This document shows positions 1 to 12,082 of a stretch of DNA of 64,000 bases, piece after piece. The position numbers and the translations under genes are program-made. The DNA is from Anastatus disparis (Eukaryota; Arthropoda; Insecta; Hymenoptera; Eupelmidae), in NCBI GenBank assembly GCA_017163975.1, contig JAFFSR010000221.1, forward strand, positions 1,364,001-1,428,000. Direction: 5' to 3'. Within the stretch, counting starts at the first letter, position 1, and each line of letters begins with the position of its first letter. A model generated the notes under the pieces. It searched no databases. It saw only the letters and a program-made list of their open reading frames with translations, and was not told the DNA's origin.

Positions 1-1506
1 AACTAATTTTTTTCCTATTTATTAGAAAAGCAATTTTTTTAAAGTTTAAAAAAACTAATGGAATTTTCAATAGCCAGAGTATTGAATTAATTAAACATTA
101 AAAAAAAAGGGCAATCTTCATTTAATTACTGTAATGGACATAAAGTATCTTAATTAAATACGACACATTTTGAAGCTCGAGGGAAAAATAATAGCCTGAA
201 AAACAATGCAACCATTAAAAAAAAAAGAAGTCGGATAACGATATAATTTTAATGACATCGAATAAGAAAAGTTTTTAATTTCATCTCGACGACTTCGAGT
301 GCGCTTATTTACTTTTTTTTCTCTCTCTCTCAACTATTGTAAAATTAAAAAAAAAAAATAATATGCGACAACCATTTCATCATTGTAATAGACCAATAAA
401 TCTTTTAAACGTAAAAACGACGTATAAAAGAGAAAATAAAGACGTAGTAATAAGGAAAAAAAATGAAAAAAAAAAAAAATAATAAGAAGCGAATGATTTA
501 AAGGTCCTTATCATATAATAATGCCGATTGGTTGCGCACGTGCTCGATCTTATCGTGTTTAAAATACGTGTCTTGAATAAAATGATAAAATTGATTCTTA
601 CTTAGTTGTGGCATTTATTATTTTCCTTTTTTTCTTCTTTTTTTTTCTCTTTGTATAAATGAACGATGATGCAACGGTGTTGACGATGTCGTTGCCGTCG
701 TCATTTTGACGGACGCTAAAGAAAATGATACAATGAGGCCGGGCAGCGTTGCGCGAATAAAAAGCTATGGTAACTGATGAGCTGTGAAATAATGTTTCGA
801 GTTTTTTTCATTGAATAAGATAAGAAATATTATTTTTCTTTTTTGTAGAGGGATAAAAATATACTTAGATTGACTGCTTGTTAAGTTTTTTTTTTTTAAA
901 TGGAGATGTTTGATGTTTACTTATTAAATTTTTTTTACCAAACTTTTATGTTTGTTTTCTTTGTAAAAATTGAAACACAAGAAATTTAATATACATATAA
1001 ATTTTTTTCTCTCAATATCAAATTTTTCTCTCAATATCAAATTTTTTTCTAAAAATCAAAATATTTTTCTGATATTTTGATATGTTTGTTTACTTTGAAA
1101 CAAATTCATATTTTCATTTTTTTTAAAATGTCAGTAGTTTTTTTTTCAAAAATATTATTTGTTACACTTGCTTTTTTTTACGCGTGAAACAACAAATAAA
1201 CATAAAATGAAGTTATTTAAAAATCAAATTGATTTTCAGGCCGGAGAGCAGAATTTAAAATTAATTTTTCATCGATATTGTAAATCCAATTAAAAATGAA
1301 TTATATGCAAGAAGCATAAAGTCGTTGAGTATATCTTGAAATGCAATTAAAATTCCTGTTTTACTTTTTTTTTTTTCATCGAGTAAATAGCCATTTATTT
1401 TTGTGAAATTTTTTTTCCAGTCACTGTTTACTCAAAAACACGTGCGAACTTTTTATTATTCCTCGATGATATCGTTTTATCGTACGTATGAATTATGTTT
1501 GTTTGT
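1..1506. other. AT-rich non-coding stretch
   Basis: No credible exon is visible. The stretch is dominated by poly(A) and poly(T) runs. A 19-bp unit beginning AAATTTTTCTCTC is repeated twice at about 1001-1045. A higher-GC patch near 660-760 is self-complementary around the GATGTCGTTGCCGTCGTCA segment and may be a weak hairpin. Confidence 0.6.
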
Positions 1507-1675
1507 CATAAATTAATAAATAATTTGTTTATGTTTTTTATAGCCATATAAAACATTATTTATAGAAATTCGAAGCATAAATTAATTTGTAATTTATTTG
1601 TTTATAATGTTTTTATAGCCACGTAATAAGACATATATTTATAAAAATTGAATCATAAATTAATTTAAAAAAAAT
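1507..1675 (+). repeat. Tandem repeat, about 70-78 bp unit, 2.3 copies
   Basis: Units start with CATAAATTAAT at 1507, 1576 and 1654. Each full unit contains a TTTATAGCCA(T/C) block followed by TTTATA(G/A)AAATT. The third copy is cut short. The spacing of 69 and then 78 bp shows indels, so this is an old local duplication. Confidence 0.75.
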
Positions 1676-3599
1676 AAAAAACTTATCTATGAAATAATCC
1701 TATAAAAAAGAAAGAACAGATTGCAATTGAAACGTCTAAACGTTTTGATTGAATGAGTTTTATATTCGATTGGTTTAAGTATAATGCCAACCACAAACCT
1801 TTAAATCTAGATGCGCGCGTGGCACGCTTACATTCGCAACTAAAAATAAAAAGTTTAAACAACGAATTAAAAAGAAAAATAATTTACAATTACGCGTTAT
1901 ACAACTCTTTAATCCTCATTTAAACATACTGCGTGTAAAACGAAAATAAAATCATCACAAGCAACAATAATAATAAAAAAAAGAGGAGGAAACAAAAAAT
2001 ACGAGAGTAGAGAGAAAAAAAATAAAAGTGCTACTAAATAAAAAGTCCATAAAAACAACAAAAGAGATAAAGAGACAGGAGAAAAAGTCACACGTGATGC
2101 ACGTACCTGCATAAAGCAAAACATAAAATGATACCTGGCACATATCAAGTGACGATTGCTTCTGTGTAAAATGTAAAATCTTGTGATCTTTACTTTTTAT
2201 ACTTTCTGCTCAAATTTCTTTTATTTTTCTCTGTTTCCAATCGATCTTTACAATAAAAAAAATCGTAATACTATTTATTCAAATTAGTTGTAGTAAAGAA
2301 GTTCATTTTGGGCTAATAAAGTTAAATCAGTATCAATTTGGTTTTTTTAAAAGATTCATTTTTTTAAATTAAGCCTGTAATCGAATCGAATCTCAAATTT
2401 ATCGTTTTATTTTGTTAAAAAATCGTTCATCTTTTTGTCGTAATCTTTTTGTCATTAAAATTCAAAATTGAAAGTGTAACATCCAAAAATCAATAATAAT
2501 GATCAATCGTCGGCTATGAATCCGTTTACAGTAATCAAAATAAACAAATTCAGAAATGTTAAAATCCGATGAATTCGTTATGCCTGATTTTTTGTAATTC
2601 GTATTTTCAATTATTTATAAATGTTTGATTTGATATATTAAATTTTTTATCAAAATTTCTATAATATGTATATATTTTTCATCACATAAAATAAATTAGA
2701 AAATCACGCTCTACTAAACGATATTGGCGTTGAAAAAATAATCGCCGATTTTAAATATTACCTTCTAACGAATATCTTCAAGAATTTACACAAAGATTTA
2801 CTTAATTATAAAAATTAATAAAAATTCTTGTTTAAATAACCATATTTATAAATTATTATTAAAATATATATACTTCATATATTTTATGTATAAACTATAA
2901 TATTATTTAATCAATTTATCGTTAATTAATACTTCGTTCAATTTTTATACATTTTCAAAAGAAATCATTTTTTTGCATAGCTTGTAAGCGCAGCTCGTCA
3001 AAATGCGCGTTTGATCTTAAAAGTCAAAGTTACATTTAGCTTTTCCTTGACTTACGTATTTTTAATTAACAAATTGCCATCTTAAGTACATTAAATATAA
3101 TTTTAAAAAATTAGAGAATTAATATTTTGAAAATTTAATGTAAATTTTGAATTTTTTCGTCTTTGAAAAAAACATAAATTCTTTGATTTATCCAATTGTA
3201 AAAACGAAGTAGCTCAGAAAATGATAAAGCAAACCAAGATCATCGACAACTCGGTACATTAAAATCTGAAATAAAAATTTTACAAGATTTAAACCCTCCT
3301 CAATTAACTTACCCTTATACATTCATCTACACTTTGACATCTTTCATACTTAACCTCATTAAAAAAAAAAGCAAAGAAAGAAAAAGAAAATTAAAGCAAA
3401 AGACTAGGCCGTAAAATAAGTTACAAAAGTCTGATAATAAAAAGGACACTTTAAAAGGCTTTAGGAATAAAAAAAAAGGGCACAGAGGGATACCTCTAAA
3501 TGAAAGGTTCATAAAAAAGGTATAGCCAGCAAGTAAAAAAAAAGAGAAAGAAAAAAATATAGTAAAAGTAAAAAAAAAAAAAGACAGAAAGAGAGGAGA
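1676..3599. other. AT-rich non-coding stretch
   Basis: Short open frames here are rich in Phe, Leu and Lys. They come from A/T runs, and none has splice sites or recognisable protein sequence. I see no gene, RNA gene or ordered repeat. Confidence 0.55.
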
Positions 3600-4400
3600 T
3601 GCCTTGCGGTTACGTTAAAATTCCTATGTACCTATGGTCATCCAAGCGCATTGTCACTCTTCCCGCGAGAGAGAGAAAGAGAAAGAGAGCAAGAGTATAG
3701 TATTAGAGAGGAGAGATAGGTCCCACCCAACTGCGCGAAAACGCGTTGATTTCAAGTCCTTTCGCGTTTCTCTCTCTCTCTCTCGCACTTACACCCTTTT
3801 CATCGATCCTTTCGAGGAATTGGGCTAACGCTTGTGACGTAACACCTCCCTCCCTCTCACCCCCATTTTCTTCTGTCTCTCTTACTCTTTATATTGGCGT
3901 CACAACTGCTGCCTTTCATTCCTCTCTATGAAGCATCTCCTATCTATCTATATCTAACTTTTCTCTCCTTCTCGCTTACTCTCGTATTCATCCTGACGAA
4001 GCAATTATTTACATCGGTCCACTGGCCTTTGCCCTCGTCCATATACAAGCTTTCTCGATCTATTCAATGTAGTAGTTTCTCTTCTTTTATTCCTTTCTCT
4101 CTCTCACTCACTTTTTTTTTTTTTGTTTGAAGGATGGCAAGAGAGAATTGGTACTCTCTTTTTTTTTTATCAAGAGGTAGAGGAATTCAAATTTTTCACA
4201 TGTAAAGGGTTGGAAAAGCGAAAAGGTGAGAGAGGCGATTATTGGCTTGACACGCTTGATAGTCGAAAGCTGACTCTACAGTTGATATTGGTAAAACGAC
4301 TTTGTGGCGTGAGCGAAAAACTAAATATTGGTTTTGTGGGGGGGAGGAGGAAAGAGGCAAGAAGGGAAGGGGTGAGAGAGAGAGCTACGGTTTGTTGATT
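3600..4400. other. GA/CT-rich island with higher GC
   Basis: Blocks of (GA)n and (CT)n are mixed with more complex sequence such as GCGCGAAAACGCGTTGA. Two CRE-like cores are present: TGACGTAA near 3834 and GGCGTCAC near 3895. The mix could be a regulatory element bound by a GAGA-type factor, but that is inference. The open frames (up to 91 codons) follow the repeats and are not convincing genes. Confidence 0.4.
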
Positions 4401-6573
4401 GAGAGGGCTTGTCGTTGGTTTCATTAAAACTTTTATTTTTAACTTTACAAATTAAACGATTGACCATGTATGTTTGCGATGTTGTACATACACGTGTTTA
4501 TGAGTTATAAAAAAAGAAATGGTCCTGCCGATATGACGTTGCTGATTTTTTTTATGCTTCAAGGTTTGAAAGTATAAATTAAAATAAAATAAATTTTTTT
4601 AAAATGTATAAACGATATAAAATTGTATCATGACGAATATTTGGTTATTCTCGAAACGTTTTTTAAATACTGCTAGCTGTGGAATAAATTTATTTCACAT
4701 TATTATACTCTTGTAATATATTATTATTATTGAAAAGTGCAAGAATCTTTAAAATTAAAATTTTATATAAAATTGTATGTGGTTTTGCTCGGTTGAAATA
4801 AATTTTCTATACATAAGGATTTAAAGTCATTTGTATCGTTACGATGAAACTTTTGTCAAAATAATTAAAATTTTTGTTAATTTTGAGTGGAATTTTATTT
4901 AATTAATGCACGATTGATTTTAAACAATCTATAATATAATATCTATTTCATTTCATTTTTTTTATATGGAAATTTCACAAAACCTATTAATTTTTATGTT
5001 GAATGGGTGGACCGTAAAAAGTGATATATAAATATGACATTTTAAATATTAACATATAAATTAAAATTTCATTCTGAAAACTAAATTTTTTCGTCAAAAT
5101 TAACGCTTTTAAATAAATTATTTTGTTTAAATCAGTTACATAACTGAACCAATATACAATAAATTTAAAAATGAAGGTACGTTTTTACCACTAGATAAAC
5201 AAATTTAAAGTTAAAGTGACGTTTCTTATTCAACGCTTGTTATAGCAGCTTATCAAAATAAGTACAGCAAAGAAAGTATGACATTCGTTATTTCAACGAG
5301 AATTAGGAATAGAAAATATTTTGTACGACAGGATTCCGCTATTATTAATTTACAAAAGCTTTGTATCGCATCTATAAATCAAAGCGTTCATAAATGTATA
5401 AAAATTAAATATTTAAGAATCGGAATTTTTATTATATATTATTTCAAATATATTTTTTCAAATATATAAAAATGAAAAAAACGATAAAAATAAAGCTTTA
5501 TTAAAAATTGCATCAATCAATTTCACGTTTTGAATAAAATTTAACGAAAGGAAAAAAAAATTACATTTCAAATAACATATTTATGACATAATAATTTATT
5601 TTATTTTATTGTTAATTATATTTCAAACAATAAATTTCTGATATTTCAATCAGCGCAGCGAAAAGCAAAAAAGCAGAAAGATCGAGAGGGAGTGTTACAT
5701 AAATTCGATCCTTTGTGTAGCTCTTTATGATTGAATTTCACTGCGGATAAAATTATTAAACTTAATGAATATTTTATTCTTGGCGAAAAAAAAAATTGAA
5801 TAAATACGATATGTTTGTCATATCATCCGCGGGACAATTAGCGACAGCGAAAACAAAAAAAGTCATATTTTCAATGGTAAAAATTAATGTTAAATTTATG
5901 CAGGACGTACGTATTTTTAAAAAATTTAAAAGATTATACGATATAAATCAATGGGAATAAATTATATAAAATAACAGATGTTTTAAAGTAAGTTGATACT
6001 TTGTAATTAGGTCATCTAACTAGCCGCTATGCATACATATTTTCATTATACTTTAACATTAATATTCTCGTCCAATTTCAGTCGATTAATTACAAAAACA
6101 TACGTATATGCATAAAATTTTTTAAAATTATTTGTACTCAAACTTTTAAAGCTTCTTTTATTATTATTAATTCTATCTGTTAATTCTCAATTGCACTAAA
6201 GCTGCTACTATATGGAGTTGAAGAGTAAGGCATTTGCATCAACTTTAAAAGATTAACGCGCAAGCCAAACGCTACATTAACGTGCACTTGCTAAAACAAC
6301 TCCGATGTTGAAAAGCAAAGAGATAAACAGTGTTGGCGTTTTATAGGCAACTTATCGAAACTGATTTAACTTAATCTTCTTCTTCTCTTTTTTTCTTTCT
6401 TCTTCTTTTTTTTTCACTAAAAAAACTTGAAAGTGCATACAAAAGTTTGTCATTATCTAGTTTATGAGTTTCCTTATAATCAGCTTAATCACACTCATCG
6501 CAAATATCAGGAGACTTTAAAGTACGTTTTATGACGGTCTAAAAAAGACAAAGAAAATAAGTAATGGTATATA
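4401..6573. other. AT-rich non-coding stretch
   Basis: Apart from a short CT/GA patch, nothing but A/T-rich sequence is visible. A 63-codon open frame at 5278-5469 has no recognisable motif and is about the size expected by chance. Confidence 0.55.
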
Positions 6574-6795
6574 CATGGAGAGAAATTCTATGGGTAAAAT
6601 TACTATATTATATTTTAACTGTGAGATATACATGATTTTCAATAAAAATTATTCTATAAATAAAAATTGTTAAATATCTAGTAAACATTCTATGTGAATA
6701 AAATAAATTTTTTCATGTATGTATTAATTTTTGCTATAAATATACTCATTTTTACTGTGCATATAATAGTCTTCATACAAAATCACGTCTGTTCC
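6574..6795 (+). repeat. Dispersed repeat of about 220 bp, copy A
   Basis: This segment aligns over its whole length with 24955-25165. Shared blocks in order are a GAAATTC/GGAATTC start, GGTAAAATTACTATA, TAAAAATTGTTA/ATAAAAATTGCTA, AAAATAAATTTTT(T/C)CATG, ATTAATTTTT, and a final CTT(C)ATA. It is probably a small non-autonomous element, but the ends are not defined. Confidence 0.6.
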
Positions 6796-7742
6796 ACAGC
6801 TAAAATGGAATATAGCATTTTACTCAAAAAATTTTCCTCCACGCAAAAATATACAACAACATTAACTTCACACTGATCATTTATTTTAATTTAATTCTAC
6901 AATTTTCATGTAGTATAATGAGATCTTATTAAAGCTCTATTAAAAATACAATAAATTGTTATGCCACAGATCTATTGTTCGGATCATTGTTATTATAACT
7001 ATCATTGTCACAGTTTTTTCTTCTTCTTCTTTTTTTCTCACGAGAAAAGCATTATGCCTAAGGGTACAGGTCACAGGATAAATAGGTCAATCTATGTTTT
7101 TTTTTCACTCTCCTTGCTTCAGCTCTTAATATCTAAGGAACGAAATTATATTTAAGGTATGAAAATTTAATTTAATGTGGAACTGAATTGCAAATGCTCC
7201 TTGATTTCGTTTGAATTTGTGTATCAAAAGGAAAAAAAATAGTTTCTATAACGAATGTTTTATGTTTCGCGTGTTATGCCGAGATGTTTAATAATACTTA
7301 GCGAAAATGCGTGCGATAAAATTGATCCTATAAATTTTCCTTAATTAGTAAAAAAAAGTGCGGATGTGATTAAAAATATCGACAATAAATATTTGGAGAG
7401 AAAGAGAGCACACGAATTCTCATGAACATTAATCAAAAATAAATTGCTTAAACTTTTATTGCCTGAATTTTGATTGCTCTTTTTATTAGGCGAAAACAAT
7501 TATTCGATACGAAAACGAGATTTAATGAATTTTTGAGAGTAATTGTTCGAAAATCATAATCATCTTGATAAACATATTTCGTTCCTTTCTTTACTTATTT
7601 AAAGAATATGAAAAAATATGTTTTAAGATTAAAATTATTTTTGAATTTACCAGCAAAAAATGTAAGAGATACAATAATCGCATTGTTATGCTGCTTGTTA
7701 TCGTGTTTTCATAAAATCCGATTTTTCTCTTTTTATTATTTA
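6796..7742. other. AT-rich non-coding stretch
   Basis: No gene is recognised. The region contains short pyrimidine runs and small chance open frames. Confidence 0.5.
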
Positions 7743-10400
7743 TTCTACTTTATCTTTTTTGAATTGAAATATGGGGTAACAGGGTACTTTAATACATATA
7801 TTATTCTCTGTGGTTCGTACACTTTGCCGCAACCACATGTTATTTTTAAACAAGAATACTAATTAGTTAAATAAAACAAAAATGGGTTTATTAATTTTAC
7901 AGTGTGTTAATTGTTTATTCATTAACAATATTAAATTATGAAAAATATAAACTGTTTAAATAAATGTTTGTCTTTGTGAATTGTGCGAAAATATTTCGTG
8001 GAATCAACTACGGTGCTACTTAGTTTTTGATTAAGCTGTATTATGAATTTGATTACAATAGAATGCGGAAGTACTGTTTCCTATTAAAAATGTCGTGATA
8101 ATCACAATAACGCTGGGGCATTATGTATTCATAAGATTAATTATAGATCATCACAAAACTGTACTCTAATATTCTAATAATAACTCCAATAAACATTAAA
8201 TTAACGTTCAAAATTTGTATTCATCACTTTATTAATTTTTATTAGTCGAAGATATTTCTACAACTATAATGTATCGTTACTAATGCAGCATTTTAAAAGT
8301 AAAATATCAGTTGAAGTACAGTTTCACTAAATTTTACTGAATGTTCTTGGTAAAAATAACCGATATTTTCCACGATATTTCAAATAATTTTAAAATAGCA
8401 ATTTGGAACTGTCACATAATACTCGTTCTAATAATAGCAGTCTGATAAGATATTTTGATCATAATCAGTTTTAGAACGGTAATCTGGAGGTTATTTTACA
8501 CTTACTTACCGGAGCCCTCTTCTTTTAATAATAGACTCATTTTACGAATTGAACTCGTGAGTCAATCTCAATTAGAAAGTGAGGTTGCGTTAGATTTAAA
8601 GAGAAGTAAGTAAAAGAGAAGGTAAGTTATTGGATTTAGATGGGGGAATAGACTTTAATTATCTGGGTATAGGTGTCTGATAAATCATATTAACGGACTG
8701 AGAAAAGACTTATTTTGTAGATAACTTGTCATTATTGCAATATCTGTATTTAATTACAATTAAATATAGGGTGAATGCGTAATTTATTGTGCCTGTAAGG
8801 TGATGACAAATGTTTTGTTTAATTGAAAAAAATTCTTTATTCTTTAAAAGTTTTATAAATTATTTATTTAAAGTCAATCACATTTTTGCAAATAAAAAAA
8901 TTTTTTATGTGAAAATTCGTAAATTATCATCATAATGGTTAAATTTGTAAAGCTTATTTGAATGTCTATGCTTTAACAAAGGGCATAGTGATTAGAAAAT
9001 TACAGTGATCAGAAGGACACAGAAACTAATACATCCATCCTGAATTATTGATAGTGTAATAGCTACAATATCACATCACAACAGCTCAATAATATTTTTT
9101 TAAACCATTTTTTCTATAAGTAATATAAAACAAAATTTTGAATGAAAATCCAAAAATAATACTCCAAATCATATTAGTTTATATGATCCGTATAAAAAAT
9201 ATAGAAACTAAAAATTTTTACAATTATAAGAATATAAAATAATTATTTTAAATACTTTTCATTCTAATACATATTGAACAAAACTATTGTGACCTTTATG
9301 TCGATATTTACTGTCCAATCAACAGAACCGTATACAGATAATTTAACCCAATTTATCGTCGCTGATATTCAACAGCATATTTTGTGAAATCAATCAAACT
9401 TTTTCCAGTACGTCGATTGCGGAATACTTCATAATACTTTAATATTGAGACAGTAAATAAAACAAATTTAAATATTCTAATTTAATGATTTTATGTTAAG
9501 TATATTTTTTTTAAATATTTCTCTCTAATTGTATGTATATCTAAAATATTATGCATACGATTAATCTATTGTCAACTCATTTTTTTTAGATAGTAACTTT
9601 TACAGTTTGAATATTTTTGATAATAGAAATTAAAATAAATACACGTACACCATATTTGTAAAAAAATTATTTTGCATGCATTTTTTAGATAAAAACGGAA
9701 TTTAGCAATTTTTCGTTTCCACATTATTTGAAATATAAAAGTACTATACACTTTAAGAATGTAATTTCTTTTATTATAAATTTATATTTCAACAGTTCAA
9801 GCACAATTAAATATAGAGCATGAATTGAAAGCTAATTTGTGCATTATTATAATAAAACTTTTGTAGAAACTTGACTAAATCAACTGTACAAAAAAAATTG
9901 TTTGAAATGGATAACATTTTTTATCCATAAATAAGTGTGCTATGGAAATCCCAACAATTAGATTAAGTATAAAATATCAGCTAAATCTAGAATAGATTTA
10001 AAATTCTTTGTGACATGAATACATTGCAATTTTAAAAACAAAATACCAAAAACCATTTGAAAAATGATATATGTGATTACAGCTTTATAAATTGTTTCTG
10101 TAGAATAATATGAGACTAAAAAAAATCAATAATTTTGTTTGGTTTCAATAAAAAAAATTTTTGATTGTGTAATCAAAAATACGAAACCTAGTTATATTAA
10201 CCTAAAATTTTTTTATATTATTTAGACATATTTAATGTGTATTTTATTAACATTTATTATTATAATCTAGTAATATAAATATTGTTATAAAAAATTAACT
10301 ATAAACAAATAATAAACAAGTTGTTCCGACTGACGTTATACAAAATAAATATATTTACCATCCCTAGTTATTTTTGCTCCGTCAAACTTATCTTTTTGTA
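7743..10400 (-). pseudogene. Decayed paralogue of the cysteine-rich secreted protein gene
   Basis: This region aligns in order with the intact gene at 12083-14270. The 7743-7875 segment matches exon 3 and still encodes a CIKVPCYP stretch, but most other cysteine codons of that exon are gone. About 9555-9640 matches exon 2 and its flanks. There the splice donor GTAAGTT has become ATAGATT, the acceptor AG is lost and no cysteine codon survives. Non-coding blocks are also shared: 9316-9385 with 13012-13075, 9971-10058 with 13742-13829, and 10366-10390 with the 5' exon at 14245-14269. Exon 1 with the signal peptide is not clearly preserved. The arrangement indicates a tandem duplication followed by decay of the downstream copy. 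A divergent working exon 3 cannot be excluded, because its frame stays open and ends near the equivalent stop. Confidence 0.65.
8500..8650. other. Unmatched insert inside the decayed copy
   Basis: A somewhat more complex segment (CTTACCGGAGCCCTCTTC onward) lies in the intron-2 equivalent of the pseudogene and has no match in the intact gene. It may be an old insertion. I do not recognise it. Confidence 0.25.
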
Positions 10401-10930
10401 TCAAACGTATGGTATTATGTTATCAAAAGGGAAATATCTATTTCCAGTATAATAGGAAAAAAATGTATTATATTACAAGTGCAAACATTTTTCTGTTTGC
10501 CTGAACAGTATCTAAAACGTTTCATTTTTAGTAGACAAAATGTTACGCTGATAAATATCATGTGTCTATAGACAACAATACTTGTTTTACAATCCTCAAA
10601 ATTTATAATAAATCACATTTATTTTAATGAATTGCATACGAAAAATGGTACGTTTAGGTAACTGAATATAGCATTGTTTTTTTGCATTGATAGTTAACAA
10701 TGAATAGTTCAGTAAACCTAGACCACTGATTGAATTCTTTTTTGCAATAGGGCAAAATGTTTAATGTTCTTTTTAGATAAGTTGTAGATATCTAGTCTTA
10801 TTGCATAGCCTTTAACTAAACATTTAACACAAGCATTTTGTGTTTTTCCTTAAATTTTTAGTTTTTATAAAACTATTAATTATTTTTTTAAGAATTTCAG
10901 CAAATAATAAAACTTATTATAAACATTGTT
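10401..10930. other. Non-coding spacer
   Basis: AT-rich sequence between the upstream end of the decayed copy and a GC-richer island. No feature is recognised. Confidence 0.5.
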
Positions 10931-11170
10931 AAATAGGTGACCCTCGTATATCGTCACAAAATCTAGTTGACTTCCGATTAACGTCGTGCATCGAAATCCT
11001 CCTACGATACACCTATATTATTGAATCGCAGATTCAGCAACTTCGGCAATCCACGAGCATTGGACGTACGTGGCCAGCAATATAAGGTGTCGGATATCAC
11101 GGTGTGGCCGGCCATTCAGTTTTACCTGTATCCCCGACACGTTCGAAGTCGCGGTATATCGACGTCTTAG
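10931..11170 (+). promoter_or_regulatory. GC-richer island with core-promoter-like arrangement
   Basis: This is one of the few balanced-composition segments in the window. On the plus strand it holds TATAAGG at 11081, an arthropod-type initiator TCAGT at 11116-11120, and an AGTCG downstream element near 11147. The TATA-to-initiator distance (about 37 bp) is longer than usual. No open frame or exon follows clearly, so a promoter for a non-coding RNA, a remnant of a mobile element, or chance are all possible. Confidence 0.25.
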
Positions 11171-11930
11171 TCGATGATAATTCATTGGAATGTTTATGGA
11201 ATTTATGTGAATTAATGGAATTTTTATGGGTTTTCATTATTTAAATTTTGTAAAACAATCATAAATGTAAATAGAAATAAATAAATAAATGTAATTCCAA
11301 AAATTTGTATCATGATGGCTTTGTTATAATTATTGTTTAATTAAAATATTTTAATCATTGATGTTCAAAATGTATTTTATGAATTTCAATCAAAAGAATT
11401 TTCAATTGACATTTTTGAAATACATTTTAAACATTAATAAAATATTTTATTTTATAAAAAGTACCATTCAAATTAAGCAGACGTAGAAAAAAAATTTCAA
11501 ACGTATAAAATTTTGAAAGATGTAGGGAAAGGAAAAGTACTTCAGGAAGAAAGGATATCAGTCCATAAGACTTCCGGTAGCGTTATTGTTTAACAAGGCT
11601 GTCTAAAAAGTGGAAAATTGCTAATTTGAGTCTAATCCGGAATTCATTCTGTCTTTCTTACAATTATTTATGAATAAAATAAGAGAAATCCACAACATTG
11701 CTGATTTTCCCCATATCCAGGGACGCACAAGTAATGAAATTTTATAAAATTACATATTTATTTGGTTATAAAAAGCGTGCTTAGAATAAATTTTTTTTTT
11801 ATAATATTAAGAGTTCATGAATTAAGTGGGACCCCTGGTTATACGCCCGTAACATATGAATCTTCAAGGAAGAATCACCTTAAAAGATAATAAATATCAT
11901 ATTAAATATATTTTGGATAAAATTATTCTT
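11171..11930. other. Non-coding spacer downstream of the cysteine-rich gene
   Basis: Mostly AT-rich. Several short balanced patches occur near 11540-11600 and 11820-11870, without recognisable features. Confidence 0.5.
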
Positions 11931-11936
11931 TTTATT
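11931..11936 (-). terminator. Putative poly(A) signal of the cysteine-rich gene
   Basis: AATAAA on the minus strand, about 150 nt downstream of the stop codon, at a plausible distance for the 3' end of this transcript. The motif is common by chance in such AT-rich DNA. Confidence 0.4.
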
Positions 11937-12082
11937 TTAAACTCAAAAAATTCTTTTTTCAGTTACATTAAATACATCAATTACATTTTTTTAAAGATCA
12001 AATATATTTAGTCATTTCATTATCACCATAATGAATTTTATCATCAGATCACAGCTCTTCTTACGGGCATTTTTTTAAAATT

